From positions 806,001 through 870,000 of the forward strand of contig NZ_CP094459.1 of NCBI RefSeq assembly GCF_022809715.1: a DNA stretch of 64,000 bases, written 5' to 3'. Position numbers and translations under genes: made by a program. The first letter of the stretch is position 1. Each line of letters opens with the position of its first letter. Below the pieces are notes generated by a model that saw only the letters and a list, made by a program, of their open reading frames with translations, was not told where the DNA came from and ran no database searches. This document shows, in pieces, positions 54,730 through 63,997 of the stretch. Source of the DNA: Burkholderia pyrrocinia (GTDB taxonomy: Bacteria; Pseudomonadota; Gammaproteobacteria; Burkholderiales; Burkholderiaceae).

Positions 54730-56019
54730 ATGAAGATTCATATCAAAGGCGGCACGCTGATCGACCCGGTCGCCGGCACCGAACGGCAGGCCGACGTATT
54801 CGTCGCGGCCGGCAAGATCGCAGCGATCGCCGAGGCGGGCGCGGCGGCGCCGGCCGATTTCAACGCCGCGAAGACCATCGACGCGTCGGGCCTGATCGTC
54901 GCACCCGGCCTCGTCGACCTGTGCGCGCGGCTGCGCGAGCCCGGCTACGAGCACAAGGCGACGCTCGCATCCGAGATGGCCGCAGCCGTCGCGGGCGGCG
55001 TCACGACCCTCGTGTGCCCGCCGGACACCGATCCCGTGCTCGACGAGCCGGGCCTCGTCGAGATGCTCAAGTTCCGCGCGAGCAACCTGCGCCAGGCGAA
55101 CGTCCATCCGCTCGGCGCGCTGACCGTCGGCCTCAAGGGCGAAGTGATCACCGAGATGGTCGCGCTGACCGAGTCCGGCTGCGTCGGCTTCACGCATGCC
55201 AACGTGCCGGTGCGCGACACGCAGGTGCTGCTGCGCGCGTTGCAGTACGCGAGCACCTACGGCTACACCACGTGGCTGCGCCCGCTCGATGCGTTCATCG
55301 GCCGCGGCGGCGTTGCCGCGAGCGGCGCGCTCGCGTCGCGGCTCGGGCTGTCCGGCGTGCCGGTCGCGGCCGAGACGATCGCGCTGCACACGATCTTCGA
55401 ACTGATGCGCGTGACCGGCGCGCGCGTGCACCTCGCGCGGCTGTCGTCGGCGGCCGGCCTCGCGCTCGTGCGTGAGGCGAAGGCCGAGGGGCTGCCCGTG
55501 ACCTGCGATGTCGGCGTGAACCACCTGCACCTGATCGACGTCGACATCGGCTATTTCGATTCGCAGTTCCGGCTCGACCCGCCGCTGCGCAGCGAACGCG
55601 ATCGCGAAGCGATCCGCGTGGCGCTTGCAGACGGCACGATCGACGCGATCTGCTCCGACCACACGCCCGTCGACGACGACGAGAAGCTGCTGCCGTTCGG
55701 CGAAGCGACGCCTGGTGCGACGGGGCTCGAACTGCTGCTGTCGCTGACGCTGAAGTGGGCGGACGAGACGCGCACGCCGCTTGCGCAGGCGCTGCGCCGC
55801 ATCACGTCCGCGCCGGCCGACGTGCTGAAGCTGCCGGCGGGCCGCCTGGCCGAAGGCGGCACGGCCGACCTGTGCGTGTTCGACCCGCGTGCGCACTGGC
55901 GCGTCGAGCCGCGTGCGCTGAAGAGCCAGGGCCACAACTCGCCGTTCCTCGGCTACGAACTGCCCGCCTGCGTGCGTACGACGCTCGTCGCCGGACAGAT
56001 CGCGTTCGAGCGCCACTGA
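54730..56019 (+). CDS. pyrX: Non-catalytic dihydroorotase homologue PyrC' (PyrX), ATCase partner
   Basis: A 429-residue protein with the dihydroorotase fold. The zinc motif HxH of active enzymes is replaced by C65-A-R67 in LVDLCARLREPGY. The carboxylated-lysine region is also changed (GCVGFTHANVPV), while ICSDHTPVDDDEK and the rest of the barrel are kept. In Pseudomonas this PyrC' has no activity but is needed to assemble the PyrB dodecamer; I infer the same here. A true pyrC must exist elsewhere. The plsC gene starts 19 bp after the stop. Confidence 0.88.
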   Translation: MKIHIKGGTLIDPVAGTERQADVFVAAGKIAAIAEAGAAAPADFNAAKTIDASGLIVAPGLVDLCARLREPGYEHKATLASEMAAAVAGGVTTLVCPPDTDPVLDEPGLVEMLKFRASNLRQANVHPLGALTVGLKGEVITEMVALTESGCVGFTHANVPVRDTQVLLRALQYASTYGYTTWLRPLDAFIGRGGVAASGALASRLGLSGVPVAAETIALHTIFELMRVTGARVHLARLSSAAGLALVREAKAEGLPVTCDVGVNHLHLIDVDIGYFDSQFRLDPPLRSERDREAIRVALADGTIDAICSDHTPVDDDEKLLPFGEATPGATGLELLLSLTLKWADETRTPLAQALRRITSAPADVLKLPAGRLAEGGTADLCVFDPRAHWRVEPRALKSQGHNSPFLGYELPACVRTTLVAGQIAFERH

Positions 56020-56038
56020 ACCACGCCGGACCCTCGCC

Positions 56039-56899
56039 ATGATTGCTCTTCGCAAGCTGCGTCTCGTCTTTCACCTGTTGCGCGGCATGGCGATCGTCGC
56101 GCTGCGTTTTTCGCACGTCACGCCCGCGCGCCGTGCCGAGATGACGCGCCGCTGGTCGCTCAAGATGCTGCGGATCTGCGGGATGCGCGTCGTCGTCCAC
56201 AACGACGGCGCGCGGCTCGACGCGAGCGCGCTCGTGGTCGGCAACCACGTGTCGTGGCTCGACATCTATGCGGTCAATGCGTGGCGGCCGACGCCGTTCG
56301 TGTCGAAGGCCGAGGTGCGGCAGTGGCCGGTCGTCGGCTGGCTCGCCGAGAAGCTCGACACCGTGTTCCTGCAGCGCGAGAAGCGCACCGAGGCGATGCG
56401 GATCATGCACGAGATGGCCGAGCGCCTGCGCAACGGCGGGCTGATGTGCGTGTTTCCGGAAGGGACGACGTCCGACGGGCAGGACCTGCTGCCGTTCCAT
56501 GCGAACCTGTTCCAGGCCGCGGTATCGGCCGGCTGCGCGGTGCAGCCGATCTGCCTGATGTACGAGGACGCGCAGCGGCGGCAGTCGGTCGCGCCGGCCT
56601 ACACGGGCGAGTTGTCGCTCGGCAAGTCGCTCGACATGGTGCTGCGCGGCGGCCCGCTCGTCGCGCATCTGTACGTGTGCGAACCGATCGCGCCGGGCGG
56701 CGACCGGCGGGCGACTTCCGCGGCGGCGCGCGACGCGATCGCGGCCGCGCTCGCGTCGATGCAGGAGAAGGTCGGCAAGCCGTCGGCCGAGTCGCTCGCG
56801 GAGCTGGCGAAGCATGCGTATCCGGCGACCGAGCTCGGCGCCGGCGGCGCGGCAGGCGATGGGGCGGCCGACGAGCCGGTGCCGGGGCGCGAGGGGTGA
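56039..56899 (+). CDS. plsC: 1-acyl-sn-glycerol-3-phosphate acyltransferase
   Basis: A 286-residue membrane-associated enzyme making phosphatidic acid. The catalytic HX4D is in GNHVSWLDIYA. FVSKAEVRQWPVVGWLAEK is block II and VFPEGTTSDGQDLLPFH is block III. A hydrophobic N-terminal stretch (about 8-26) should anchor it to the inner membrane. The last 30 residues are Gly/Ala-rich. It follows pyrX by 19 bp in the same direction and converges on apaH. Confidence 0.92.
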   Translation: MIALRKLRLVFHLLRGMAIVALRFSHVTPARRAEMTRRWSLKMLRICGMRVVVHNDGARLDASALVVGNHVSWLDIYAVNAWRPTPFVSKAEVRQWPVVGWLAEKLDTVFLQREKRTEAMRIMHEMAERLRNGGLMCVFPEGTTSDGQDLLPFHANLFQAAVSAGCAVQPICLMYEDAQRRQSVAPAYTGELSLGKSLDMVLRGGPLVAHLYVCEPIAPGGDRRATSAAARDAIAAALASMQEKVGKPSAESLAELAKHAYPATELGAGGAAGDGAADEPVPGREG

Positions 56900-56931
56900 G
56901 GCGCTTTCTGGTCGGACGACTCAGCGCGTAA

Positions 56932-57771
56932 TCATTCGCCGCCCGGCGCGCCGCACGCTTCGCACTGCACCTGCGTGACCGTGCGCTGCGCCGGATCGGC
57001 CGTCAGCCGCACGGCCGACAGCTGGTTCCCCCACACGCATCCCGAATCGAGCGCGACGACGTTCTCGCGCAGCATCAGGCCGAGCGCGGCCCAGTGTCCG
57101 AACACGACCGTCACGTCCTCCGTGCGGCGCCCCGGCACGTCGAACCACGGCAGGTAGCCGGGCGGCGCGCTGGCTGGGCCGCCGTTCGCCTTGAATTCCA
57201 TCGTGCCGTCGGGTGTGCAGAAGCGCAGGCGCGTGAACGCGTTGAACGCGACGCGCATGCGGTCGCGTTTTTTCAGGTTCGGGCTCCACTGGTTCGGCTC
57301 GTTGCCGTACAGGCCTTGCAGTGTTTCGCGCCAGTCGGGCGCGCGCAGCGCGCGCTGGAGTTCGTCGGCGAGTTCGAGTGCCAGCGTGGCGTCCCATTGC
57401 GGCAGCACGCCCGCGTGTACGAGCAGCATCCCGTTCTCGGCATGCACGAACGGGCGGTGGCGGACCCAGTCGAGTAGTGCTTCGGCATCCGGCGCGTCGA
57501 GGATTTCGCCGATCGTGTCGCCCGGGCGTTCGGTGCGCAGGCCGGCGGAGACTGCCAGCAGGTGGAGATCGTGATTGCCGAGCACGGCCGTCACGCGCGG
57601 GCCGAGGTCGACCAGCGCGCGCAGCGCGGCGAGGGAGGCAGGCCCGCGGTTGACGACGTCGCCGGCGATCCAGAGCGGCGTGTCGGCGGCGGGCGAAAGC
57701 TGGTCGAGCAGCGACTGGAAAGCTGAATGACAGCCTTGGATGTCGCCGATGGCGATGGGGGGGCGGATCAT
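56932..57771 (-). CDS. apaH: Symmetrical bis(5'-nucleosyl)-tetraphosphatase
   Basis: A 279-residue metallophosphoesterase that splits Ap4A to 2 ADP, also reported to remove Np4 RNA caps. The metal motifs occur in order: IAIGDIQGCHSAF, WIAGDVVNRGP, VLGNHDLHLLA and LLVHAGVLPQWD. Start MIRPPIAIG at 57771. The C-terminus carries C-x2-C (QCEACGAPGGE), an addition not in E. coli ApaH as I recall. It is divergent from the rml genes with 337 bp between. Confidence 0.94.
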   Translation of the reverse strand: MIRPPIAIGDIQGCHSAFQSLLDQLSPAADTPLWIAGDVVNRGPASLAALRALVDLGPRVTAVLGNHDLHLLAVSAGLRTERPGDTIGEILDAPDAEALLDWVRHRPFVHAENGMLLVHAGVLPQWDATLALELADELQRALRAPDWRETLQGLYGNEPNQWSPNLKKRDRMRVAFNAFTRLRFCTPDGTMEFKANGGPASAPPGYLPWFDVPGRRTEDVTVVFGHWAALGLMLRENVVALDSGCVWGNQLSAVRLTADPAQRTVTQVQCEACGAPGGE

Positions 57772-57863
57772 GAGTGGCGAGTCCTGCGAGTTTCCCGGAT
57801 GAAAGAAAAGTACTCGACGTTCGGCGGCATTTTGCGATTGCAATTCTCTGAAATGTAATTTAT

Positions 57864-57884
57864 TTGACAGGAAATTTCATTTCC
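57864..57884. promoter_or_regulatory. TTGACA box abutting a GGAAAT-TTC-ATTTCC palindrome
   Basis: TTGACA (57864-57869) is directly followed by a perfect 6-3-6 inverted repeat (57870-57884). No good -10 follows at 17 bp. The palindrome lies between divergent apaH and rmlB and could be an operator for either. Confidence 0.4.
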
Positions 57885-57947
57885 GGCAAGGGTGCGGAGC
57901 GCTGTATCAAGTTGTTAGCGGCATGGCTTTTGCACGGCGCGGCTCCC

Positions 57948-57953
57948 TATAAT
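57948..57953 (+). promoter_or_regulatory. -10 box of the probable rml operon promoter
   Basis: A perfect TATAAT (57948-57953) lies about 155 bp before rmlB. The -35 region is poor. A second A/T box TAAAAT (58011-58016) lies inside a small inverted repeat ACCGG / CCGGT (58005-58009, 58019-58023). The leader would be long (about 150 nt). I do not see a JUMPstart element. Confidence 0.45.
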
Positions 57954-58108
57954 TGTCGTTTTCCCGAACAAAATTAGCATTTCATGACTTTGGCGGCCAT
58001 GTCGACCGGTTAAAATTCCCGGTTTGGCGCAGCGACCATGGTTGCTTGCTACGAATCTGATGCGGCCGGTGTTCCACGAGCCTGCCGCGCATTACTAGAG
58101 GGAGCCTC

Positions 58109-59170
58109 ATGATCCTGGTTACGGGCGGCGCAGGTTTTATCGGTGCCAACTTTGTACTTGACTGGCTGCGCGATTCCGACGAGGCCGTGCTGAACGTCGA
58201 CAAGCTGACGTATGCAGGGAACCTCCGCACGCTCCAGTCGTTGGACGGGAGCCCGAAGCATGTGTTCGCACGTGTCGATATCTGCGACCGTGATGCTCTC
58301 GATGCACTGTTCGCCGAGCACAAGCCGCGTGCCGTGCTCCATTTCGCAGCTGAAAGCCACGTCGATCGTTCCATTCACGGCCCCGCGGATTTCGTGCAGA
58401 CCAATGTCGTCGGCACGTTCACGCTGCTCGAGGCGGCCCGTCAATACTGGAGCGGCCTGAACGACGCGGACAAGGCGGCATTCCGCTTCCTGCACGTGTC
58501 GACCGACGAGGTGTTCGGTTCGCTGTCCGCCACCGACCCGCAATTCTCCGAGACGACGCCGTACGCACCGAACAGCCCGTATTCCGCGACGAAGGCCGGC
58601 TCGGACCATCTGGTGCGCGCTTACCATCATACGTATGGCCTGCCGACGTTGACAACGAACTGTTCGAACAACTACGGCCCGTACCAGTTTCCCGAGAAGC
58701 TGATTCCGCTGATGATCGCGAATGCGCTCGCCGGCAAGCCGCTGCCCGTGTACGGCGACGGCCAGAACGTGCGCGACTGGCTGTATGTCGGCGATCACTG
58801 CAGCGCAATTCGCGAAGTGCTCGCACGCGGCGTGCCCGGCGAGACGTACAACGTCGGCGGCTGGAACGAGAAGAAGAACCTCGAAGTCGTGCATACGCTG
58901 TGCGATCTGCTCGACAAGGCCCGCCCGAAGGCCGCGGGTTCGTACCGCGATCAGATCACCTATGTGACGGATCGCCCCGGCCACGATCGCCGTTATGCGA
59001 TCGATGCGCGCAAGCTCGAGCGCGAGCTCGGCTGGAAGCCTGCGGAAACGTTCGAGACCGGGCTGGCGAAGACGGTCGACTGGTATCTCGACAATCAGGC
59101 CTGGGCCGACGAAGTCGCGTCGGGCGAGTACCGCAAGTGGGTCGAGACCAACTACGCGAAACGTACCTGA
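58109..59170 (+). CDS. rmlB: dTDP-glucose 4,6-dehydratase
   Basis: A 353-residue SDR-type enzyme, second step of dTDP-L-rhamnose synthesis. The NAD motif is [13 protein letters not shown]. The catalytic block STDEVFGSL is followed by Y158-x3-K162 in [10 protein letters not shown]. The ribosome site GAGGGAG precedes ATG 58109. It opens a tight run rmlB-A-C-D whose genes overlap or nearly touch. Confidence 0.97.
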   Translation: MILVTGGAGFIGANFVLDWLRDSDEAVLNVDKLTYAGNLRTLQSLDGSPKHVFARVDICDRDALDALFAEHKPRAVLHFAAESHVDRSIHGPADFVQTNVVGTFTLLEAARQYWSGLNDADKAAFRFLHVSTDEVFGSLSATDPQFSETTPYAPNSPYSATKAGSDHLVRAYHHTYGLPTLTTNCSNNYGPYQFPEKLIPLMIANALAGKPLPVYGDGQNVRDWLYVGDHCSAIREVLARGVPGETYNVGGWNEKKNLEVVHTLCDLLDKARPKAAGSYRDQITYVTDRPGHDRRYAIDARKLERELGWKPAETFETGLAKTVDWYLDNQAWADEVASGEYRKWVETNYAKRT

Positions 59171-59181
59171 GGAGCGATGCG

Positions 59182-60075
59182 ATGGCACGTAAAGGCATAA
59201 TCCTCGCGGGCGGCTCCGGCACGCGGCTGTATCCGATCACGCATGTCGTGTCGAAGCAGCTGCTGCCGGTGTACGACAAGCCGATGATCTATTATCCGCT
59301 GTCGACGCTGATGATCTCGGGCATCCGAGATGTGCTGATCATCTCGACGCCGCAGGACACGCCGCGCTTCGAAGCGATGCTCGGCGACGGCAGCCAGTGG
59401 GGGATGAACATCCAGTACGCGGTGCAGCCGTCGCCTGACGGCCTCGCGCAGGCGTTCATCATCGGCAAGGAATTCGTCGGCAACGATCCGTCGGCGCTGA
59501 TCCTCGGCGACAACATCTTCTACGGCCACGATCTCGCGAAGCAGCTCGAACGTGCGCACGCGCAGGAAACCGGCGCAACGGTGTTTGCGTACCACGTGCA
59601 TGACCCGGAGCGTTATGGCGTCGTCGAGTTCGACAAGTCGTTCCGCGCGCTGTCGATCGAAGAGAAGCCCGCGAAGCCGCGTTCGAACTACGCGGTGACC
59701 GGCCTGTACTTCTACGACAATCGCGTGTGCGATATCGCGGCAGACATCAAGCCGTCGCCGCGCGGCGAACTGGAAATCACCGACGTCAACTCGCGGTATC
59801 TCAAGGATGGCGCGCTCAATGTCGAGATCATGGGGCGCGGTTACGCGTGGCTCGATACCGGCACGCACGATTCGCTGATCGAGGCGGCCAGCTTTATCGC
59901 GACACTGCAGAAGCGGCAAGGCCTCGTGGTCGCGTGCCCGGAGGAAATCGCCTACCGGCGCAGCTGGATCGACGCAGAACAGGTGCTGAAGCTTGCACAG
60001 CCGCTCGCGAAGAACGCGTACGGGCAGTACCTCAAGAACATTCTTACGGATCAAGTCGCATGGCCATCCAAGTAA
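59182..60075 (+). CDS. rmlA: Glucose-1-phosphate thymidylyltransferase
   Basis: A 297-residue nucleotidyltransferase that makes dTDP-glucose. The signature [17 protein letters not shown] opens the protein; [30 protein letters not shown] and [15 protein letters not shown] follow in order. ATG 59182 has GAGGAG 7-8 bases upstream and lies 11 bp after rmlB. Its end overlaps rmlC by 16 bp. Confidence 0.97.
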   Translation: MARKGIILAGGSGTRLYPITHVVSKQLLPVYDKPMIYYPLSTLMISGIRDVLIISTPQDTPRFEAMLGDGSQWGMNIQYAVQPSPDGLAQAFIIGKEFVGNDPSALILGDNIFYGHDLAKQLERAHAQETGATVFAYHVHDPERYGVVEFDKSFRALSIEEKPAKPRSNYAVTGLYFYDNRVCDIAADIKPSPRGELEITDVNSRYLKDGALNVEIMGRGYAWLDTGTHDSLIEAASFIATLQKRQGLVVACPEEIAYRRSWIDAEQVLKLAQPLAKNAYGQYLKNILTDQVAWPSK

Positions 60076-60611
60076 CGGCGACGGAGCTGCCCGAAGTCAA
60101 GATCATCGAGCCGAAGGTATTCGGCGATGCGCGCGGATTCTTCTACGAAAGCTTCAACGGGAAGGAATTCGCCGAGCAGGTCGAACCGGGCATCGAATTC
60201 GTGCAGGACAATCATTCGCGCTCGTCGAAGGGCGTGCTGCGCGGGTTGCACTATCAGGTGCAGCACTCGCAGGGCAAGCTCGTTCGTGTCGTCGAAGGCG
60301 AAGTGTTCGACGTTGCAGTCGATATTCGCAAGAGTTCGCCGAACTTCGGCAAGTGGGTGGGGGTCGTCCTGTCGAACGACAATCATCGCCAGCTGTGGGT
60401 GCCGCCCGGGTTCGCGCACGGTTTCGTCGTGCTGTCGGATGCCGCGCAGTTCCTGTACAAGACGACCGATTACTGGTTCCCCGAACACGAGCGCAGCATC
60501 GTGTGGAACGACCCGGCGATCGGGATCGAATGGCCGATCGATTTCGAGCCGCTGCTGGCGGCGAAGGATGCGGCCGGCAAGCGATTGAGCGAAGCCGAAG
60601 TCTATGCGTGA
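60060..60611 (+). CDS. rmlC: dTDP-4-dehydrorhamnose 3,5-epimerase
   Basis: A 183-residue cupin-fold epimerase. [35 protein letters not shown] (holding the catalytic His) and [15 protein letters not shown] are the family blocks, with the tyrosine in LYKTTDYW. The start at 60060 overlaps rmlA by 16 bp, and the end overlaps rmlD by 8 bp, so all are translated in series. Confidence 0.96.
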   Translation: MAIQVTATELPEVKIIEPKVFGDARGFFYESFNGKEFAEQVEPGIEFVQDNHSRSSKGVLRGLHYQVQHSQGKLVRVVEGEVFDVAVDIRKSSPNFGKWVGVVLSNDNHRQLWVPPGFAHGFVVLSDAAQFLYKTTDYWFPEHERSIVWNDPAIGIEWPIDFEPLLAAKDAAGKRLSEAEVYA

Positions 60612-61503
60612 GGTGGGTGTGAAACCTGAACCGACGATCCTCGTGACGGGCGTGAACGGCCAGGTCGGATTCGAACTGCTGCGCTCGCTGCAAGGCCTGG
60701 GACGTGTGGTGGCGTGCGACCGCTCGATGCTCGATCTGTCCGATCTCGAGCGCGTGCGCGGTGTCGTGCGCGAGTTGAAGCCGTCGATCATCGTGAATCC
60801 GGCTGCCTATACGGCTGTCGACAAGGCGGAGACGGACGTCGACGCCGCGCGTCGCCTGAATGCCGAGGTGCCGCGTGTCTTCGCGGAGGAAGCGGCGCGC
60901 AGCGGCGCGGCGCTGGTTCATTACTCGACCGACTACGTGTTCGACGGCACCAAAGAGGGCGCCTATGTCGAAACGGATGCGACCAACCCGCAGAACGTCT
61001 ATGGGCTGACCAAGCTCGAAGGCGAGCAGGCTATCGCGGCGACGGGATGTGCGCACCTGATCCTGCGCACGAGCTGGGTGTACGGGCGGCGCGGCAAGAA
61101 CTTTCTGCTGACGATGCTGAAGCTCGGGAGCGAGCGTCCGGAGCTGCGTGTAGTCGCGGACCAGATCGGCGCGCCGACCTGGTCCAAGACCATCGCCACG
61201 GCTACGTCGCACATCGTCGCGCAAGCCCTGGCGGCCGACGGATCGGACTGGTGGGCGCGGCATTCCGGCGTCTACCACTTCACGTCGGCCGGCGCGACAT
61301 CGTGGCACGGCTTTGCCGAAGCCATCTTTGCGAACGTGATGGGCGAGCGTGCGCCGAAGGTCGTGCCGATCCCGGCGAGCGACTATCCGGTGCCTACCAA
61401 GCGTCCTTCCAATTCGCGACTGTCGCACGACAAGCTGACCGAAGCATTCGGGCTGCGGTTGCCGGACTGGGCCGATGCGTTGAAGCTGTGCCTGAGTGAG
61501 TAA
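60604..61503 (+). CDS. rmlD: dTDP-4-dehydrorhamnose reductase
   Basis: A 299-residue SDR enzyme for the last step to dTDP-L-rhamnose. ILVTGVNGQVGFELL binds the cofactor; HYSTDYVFDGTK and YGLTKLEGEQA supply the Ser/Thr-Tyr-Lys catalytic set. It overlaps rmlC by 8 bp, and its stop overlaps the GTG of the following glycosyltransferase by 8 bp (61496-61503). Confidence 0.96.
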   Translation: MREVGVKPEPTILVTGVNGQVGFELLRSLQGLGRVVACDRSMLDLSDLERVRGVVRELKPSIIVNPAAYTAVDKAETDVDAARRLNAEVPRVFAEEAARSGAALVHYSTDYVFDGTKEGAYVETDATNPQNVYGLTKLEGEQAIAATGCAHLILRTSWVYGRRGKNFLLTMLKLGSERPELRVVADQIGAPTWSKTIATATSHIVAQALAADGSDWWARHSGVYHFTSAGATSWHGFAEAIFANVMGERAPKVVPIPASDYPVPTKRPSNSRLSHDKLTEAFGLRLPDWADALKLCLSE

Positions 61504-62404
61504 CTTGGCCCCATCTCCCTCGCATCAGGAGCGAACCGGTGTCGTGATCGTGTTTTATCGACCGGATCACGGCTGCGTGGCGCGCGCGAACCGGCTCGCC
61601 ACGGTGTGGCCGTGCGTGGTGATCGACAACACGGAGAGCGTGTCCACCCCGGAAGCGCTTGGGCTGGATTCGCGCATCGACTATGTCCCGAACGGCGCCA
61701 ACTTCGGTATCGCAACGGCGCTCAACCAGGGTATCGAGCGGCTGATCGCGGCGGGCTGCACGTCGGTATTGCTGTTCGATCAGGACAGCGAGCCCTCGGA
61801 CGAATTGCTGGTCGAACTGCCCCGGACACTGGCGGCCGAGCGCATGAGCAATCGTCGCGTGGCGCTCGTCGGGCCAGCGTACGAGGATGCGCGGCTGGGT
61901 GGAGTCGCACCGTTCGTCCGCTTCGGTTACCTGAAGTTGCGCCGTGTGCAGCCGGACGGCGTGAAGCCGGTCGACGTCGACTTTCTGATCACGTCGGGGT
62001 CGTGCGTGAATCTCGAGGTCTGGCGCGATATCGGCCCGATGGACGATGAGCTGTTCATCGATTTCGTCGATCTCGAATGGTGCGTCCGGGCTCGCTCGAA
62101 GGGTTATTCGGTGCTCGGCGCGCCGGCGTTGCGACTCACGCACGAACTGGGTGGCGAGCCGGTGAAGGTTTTCGGACGAAGCTACCCCGGGCACAGCCCA
62201 GTTCGGCATTATTATCTGTTCCGCAATGCGATCGCGCTGATCCGGCGCGCCTATGTGCCATGGAGCTGGAAGTCGACGGAGCTCGTCAAGATGCCGGTCC
62301 GGCTGGTGATCTATGCATTGTTCATGCGGCCTCGCGTCGCACACCTGCGGTTGTCGCTGCTGGGGATCTGGCACGGACTGACCGGTCGGACTGGCGCGCT
62401 CTGA
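61496..62404 (+). CDS. Family 2 glycosyltransferase, rhamnosyltransferase-like
   Basis: A 302-residue cytosolic or membrane-associated transferase of O-antigen synthesis. After the N-terminal VVIVFYRPDHGCVARANRLA it has the metal/nucleotide motif SVLLFDQDSEPSDELLVELP (a DxD-like DQDS). The acceptor-side block FITSGSCVNLEVW-type sequence continues GPMDDELFIDFVDLEWCVRA. This is the RfbF/WbbL rhamnosyltransferase pattern, and the sugar donor is made by the four genes before it. It starts at GTG 61496, overlapping rmlD. The exact linkage is unknown. Confidence 0.83.
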   Translation: MSNLAPSPSHQERTGVVIVFYRPDHGCVARANRLATVWPCVVIDNTESVSTPEALGLDSRIDYVPNGANFGIATALNQGIERLIAAGCTSVLLFDQDSEPSDELLVELPRTLAAERMSNRRVALVGPAYEDARLGGVAPFVRFGYLKLRRVQPDGVKPVDVDFLITSGSCVNLEVWRDIGPMDDELFIDFVDLEWCVRARSKGYSVLGAPALRLTHELGGEPVKVFGRSYPGHSPVRHYYLFRNAIALIRRAYVPWSWKSTELVKMPVRLVIYALFMRPRVAHLRLSLLGIWHGLTGRTGAL

Positions 62405-62454
62405 CGCTCGGGAACGGCCTGTTTTTTCAATTTTCACTCAATTAGAAAGCTTGC

Positions 62455-63237
62455 ATGCTGACTCATTCACTTGCTGACCTCAAACAGAGCATTGCGTCAT
62501 GGCGGTTGTGGACGCTGCTCGGCTGGCTCGAAATCCGGCAGCGCTATGCGCGCTCGCGGGTCGGGCCGTTCTGGCTCACGATCAGTATGGGCGTGATGAT
62601 TTCATCGCTTGGCGTGGTCTACGGCACGTTGTTCGGGCAGAAGATGAATGAGTATCTGCCGTTCCTGGCGTGCAGTCTGGTGCTGTGGGGCATGTTTTCG
62701 GCAACCATCCAGGAAGGTAGCGTCGCATACATCAATAGCGCGTCCTACATCCGTCAGATGGCGACCCCGAAGCTGATCTATATCCTGCAAGTCGTCTGGC
62801 GGAACCTGATCGTCCTCGCGCATAACTTCGTGATCGTCATCATTTTGCTGGCGATCTTCGGCGTAAAGCGTTGGGAAACGTTGCCGATCTTCATTCCGGC
62901 GCTTTTCGTTTATGTCATCAACGCGATGTGGATCGCAATGACGATCAGCTTGCTGTCGGCACGGTTCCGCGACCTCCCGCAGATCGTCGGCGCATTGCTC
63001 CAGGTTGCGTTCTACGTGACGCCGATTATTTTCCGTCCCAACTCGCTGACCCGCTTTTCATTCATCGTCGAATGGAACCCGCTCGCTTACCTGATTGACG
63101 TGGTGCGCAGCCCGCTGATCGGGCAGATGCCGAGCACGACGACATGGGCGGTCACGATCGGCATGGCGCTGATTGGATGGCCTGTCGCGCTGTTCATGAC
63201 CGGGCGCTATCTCAAGCGCATTCCGTACTGGGTTTGA
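62455..63237 (+). CDS. wzm: O-antigen ABC exporter permease Wzm
   Basis: A 260-residue inner-membrane protein of the ABC-2 type with about six helices. WTLLGWLEIRQRYARSRVGP is the amphipathic N-terminal helix typical of polysaccharide exporters, and NPLAYLIDVVRSPLIGQMP lies before the last helices. With Wzt it moves a finished lipid-linked polysaccharide to the periplasm. It lies 50 bp after the transferase gene, and the ATPase gene follows after 10 bp. Confidence 0.93.
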   Translation: MLTHSLADLKQSIASWRLWTLLGWLEIRQRYARSRVGPFWLTISMGVMISSLGVVYGTLFGQKMNEYLPFLACSLVLWGMFSATIQEGSVAYINSASYIRQMATPKLIYILQVVWRNLIVLAHNFVIVIILLAIFGVKRWETLPIFIPALFVYVINAMWIAMTISLLSARFRDLPQIVGALLQVAFYVTPIIFRPNSLTRFSFIVEWNPLAYLIDVVRSPLIGQMPSTTTWAVTIGMALIGWPVALFMTGRYLKRIPYWV

Positions 63238-63247
63238 GGTGCGTAAC

Positions 63248-63997
63248 ATGGCATACATTGAACTGAAGAACGTAACGCTCGATTTGCCGATCTTCGACGT
63301 GCAGGGGCGGTCGCTCAAGAAACAAGTGCTCCGCATGGGGCGGCGCAACCGGATCGCCGAGGATAACGACGGTGTGATCGTCGTGCGCGCGCTCGATAAC
63401 GTGAACCTGCGTTTCGAGCGAGGCGACCGCGTCGGCCTGATCGGGCATAACGGTGCGGGGAAATCGACGTTGCTGCGAGCGATGGCGGGCATCTATCCGC
63501 CGACGGCCGGTACGGTCTCGCGCGACGGGAAAGTCGTGCCGCTGCTCGATATTGGCCTCGGCATGGACGAGAACTCGACCGGTATGCAGAATATCCGGCT
63601 CCGGGGGCTGCTGCTCGGCATGTCCGATTCGGAGGTTCGCTCGAAGCAACGCGAAATCGCCGAATTTTGCGAGCTCGGCGATTATCTCGACCTGCCCATT
63701 CGCACGTACTCCAGCGGGATGAAGGTGCGACTCGCGTTTGCGGTGTCGACCGCGGTCGACGCCGAAATCCTGTTGCTCGACGAAGTGATGGGCGTTGGCG
63801 ACGCATCGTTCATGCACAAGGCCGAGGCACGACTGGCGGATCTGCACAGTCGTGCGGAAGTCGTCGTGCTCGCGATGCATTCGAACTCGGAAATTCGTAA
63901 GGTGTGCAACAAGGTGCTCTGGATGGAGCGCGGAAGCGTACGGGCGTTCGGGCCGACGGAAGAGGTCGTGTCGGCATACGAGGCCACAACGGCCTGA
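63248..63997 (+). CDS. wzt: O-antigen ABC exporter ATPase Wzt, short form
   Basis: A 249-residue ATPase. The Walker A GHNGAGKSTLLRAMAGIYPP, signature YSSGMKVRLAFAVST and Walker B EILLLDEVMGVGD are intact. It ends about residue 249 without the C-terminal carbohydrate-binding domain found in long Wzt proteins, so export should not depend on recognising a capped chain end. ATG 63248 is chosen over GTG 63239. The stop is three bases from the window edge; the cluster surely continues. Confidence 0.93.
   Translation: MAYIELKNVTLDLPIFDVQGRSLKKQVLRMGRRNRIAEDNDGVIVVRALDNVNLRFERGDRVGLIGHNGAGKSTLLRAMAGIYPPTAGTVSRDGKVVPLLDIGLGMDENSTGMQNIRLRGLLLGMSDSEVRSKQREIAEFCELGDYLDLPIRTYSSGMKVRLAFAVSTAVDAEILLLDEVMGVGDASFMHKAEARLADLHSRAEVVVLAMHSNSEIRKVCNKVLWMERGSVRAFGPTEEVVSAYEATTA

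Noticed and set aside
57921..57940. Sigma-54 promoter upstream of rmlB
   Set aside because: TGGC and a GC at the right distance occur, but the -12 TTGC part does not match.
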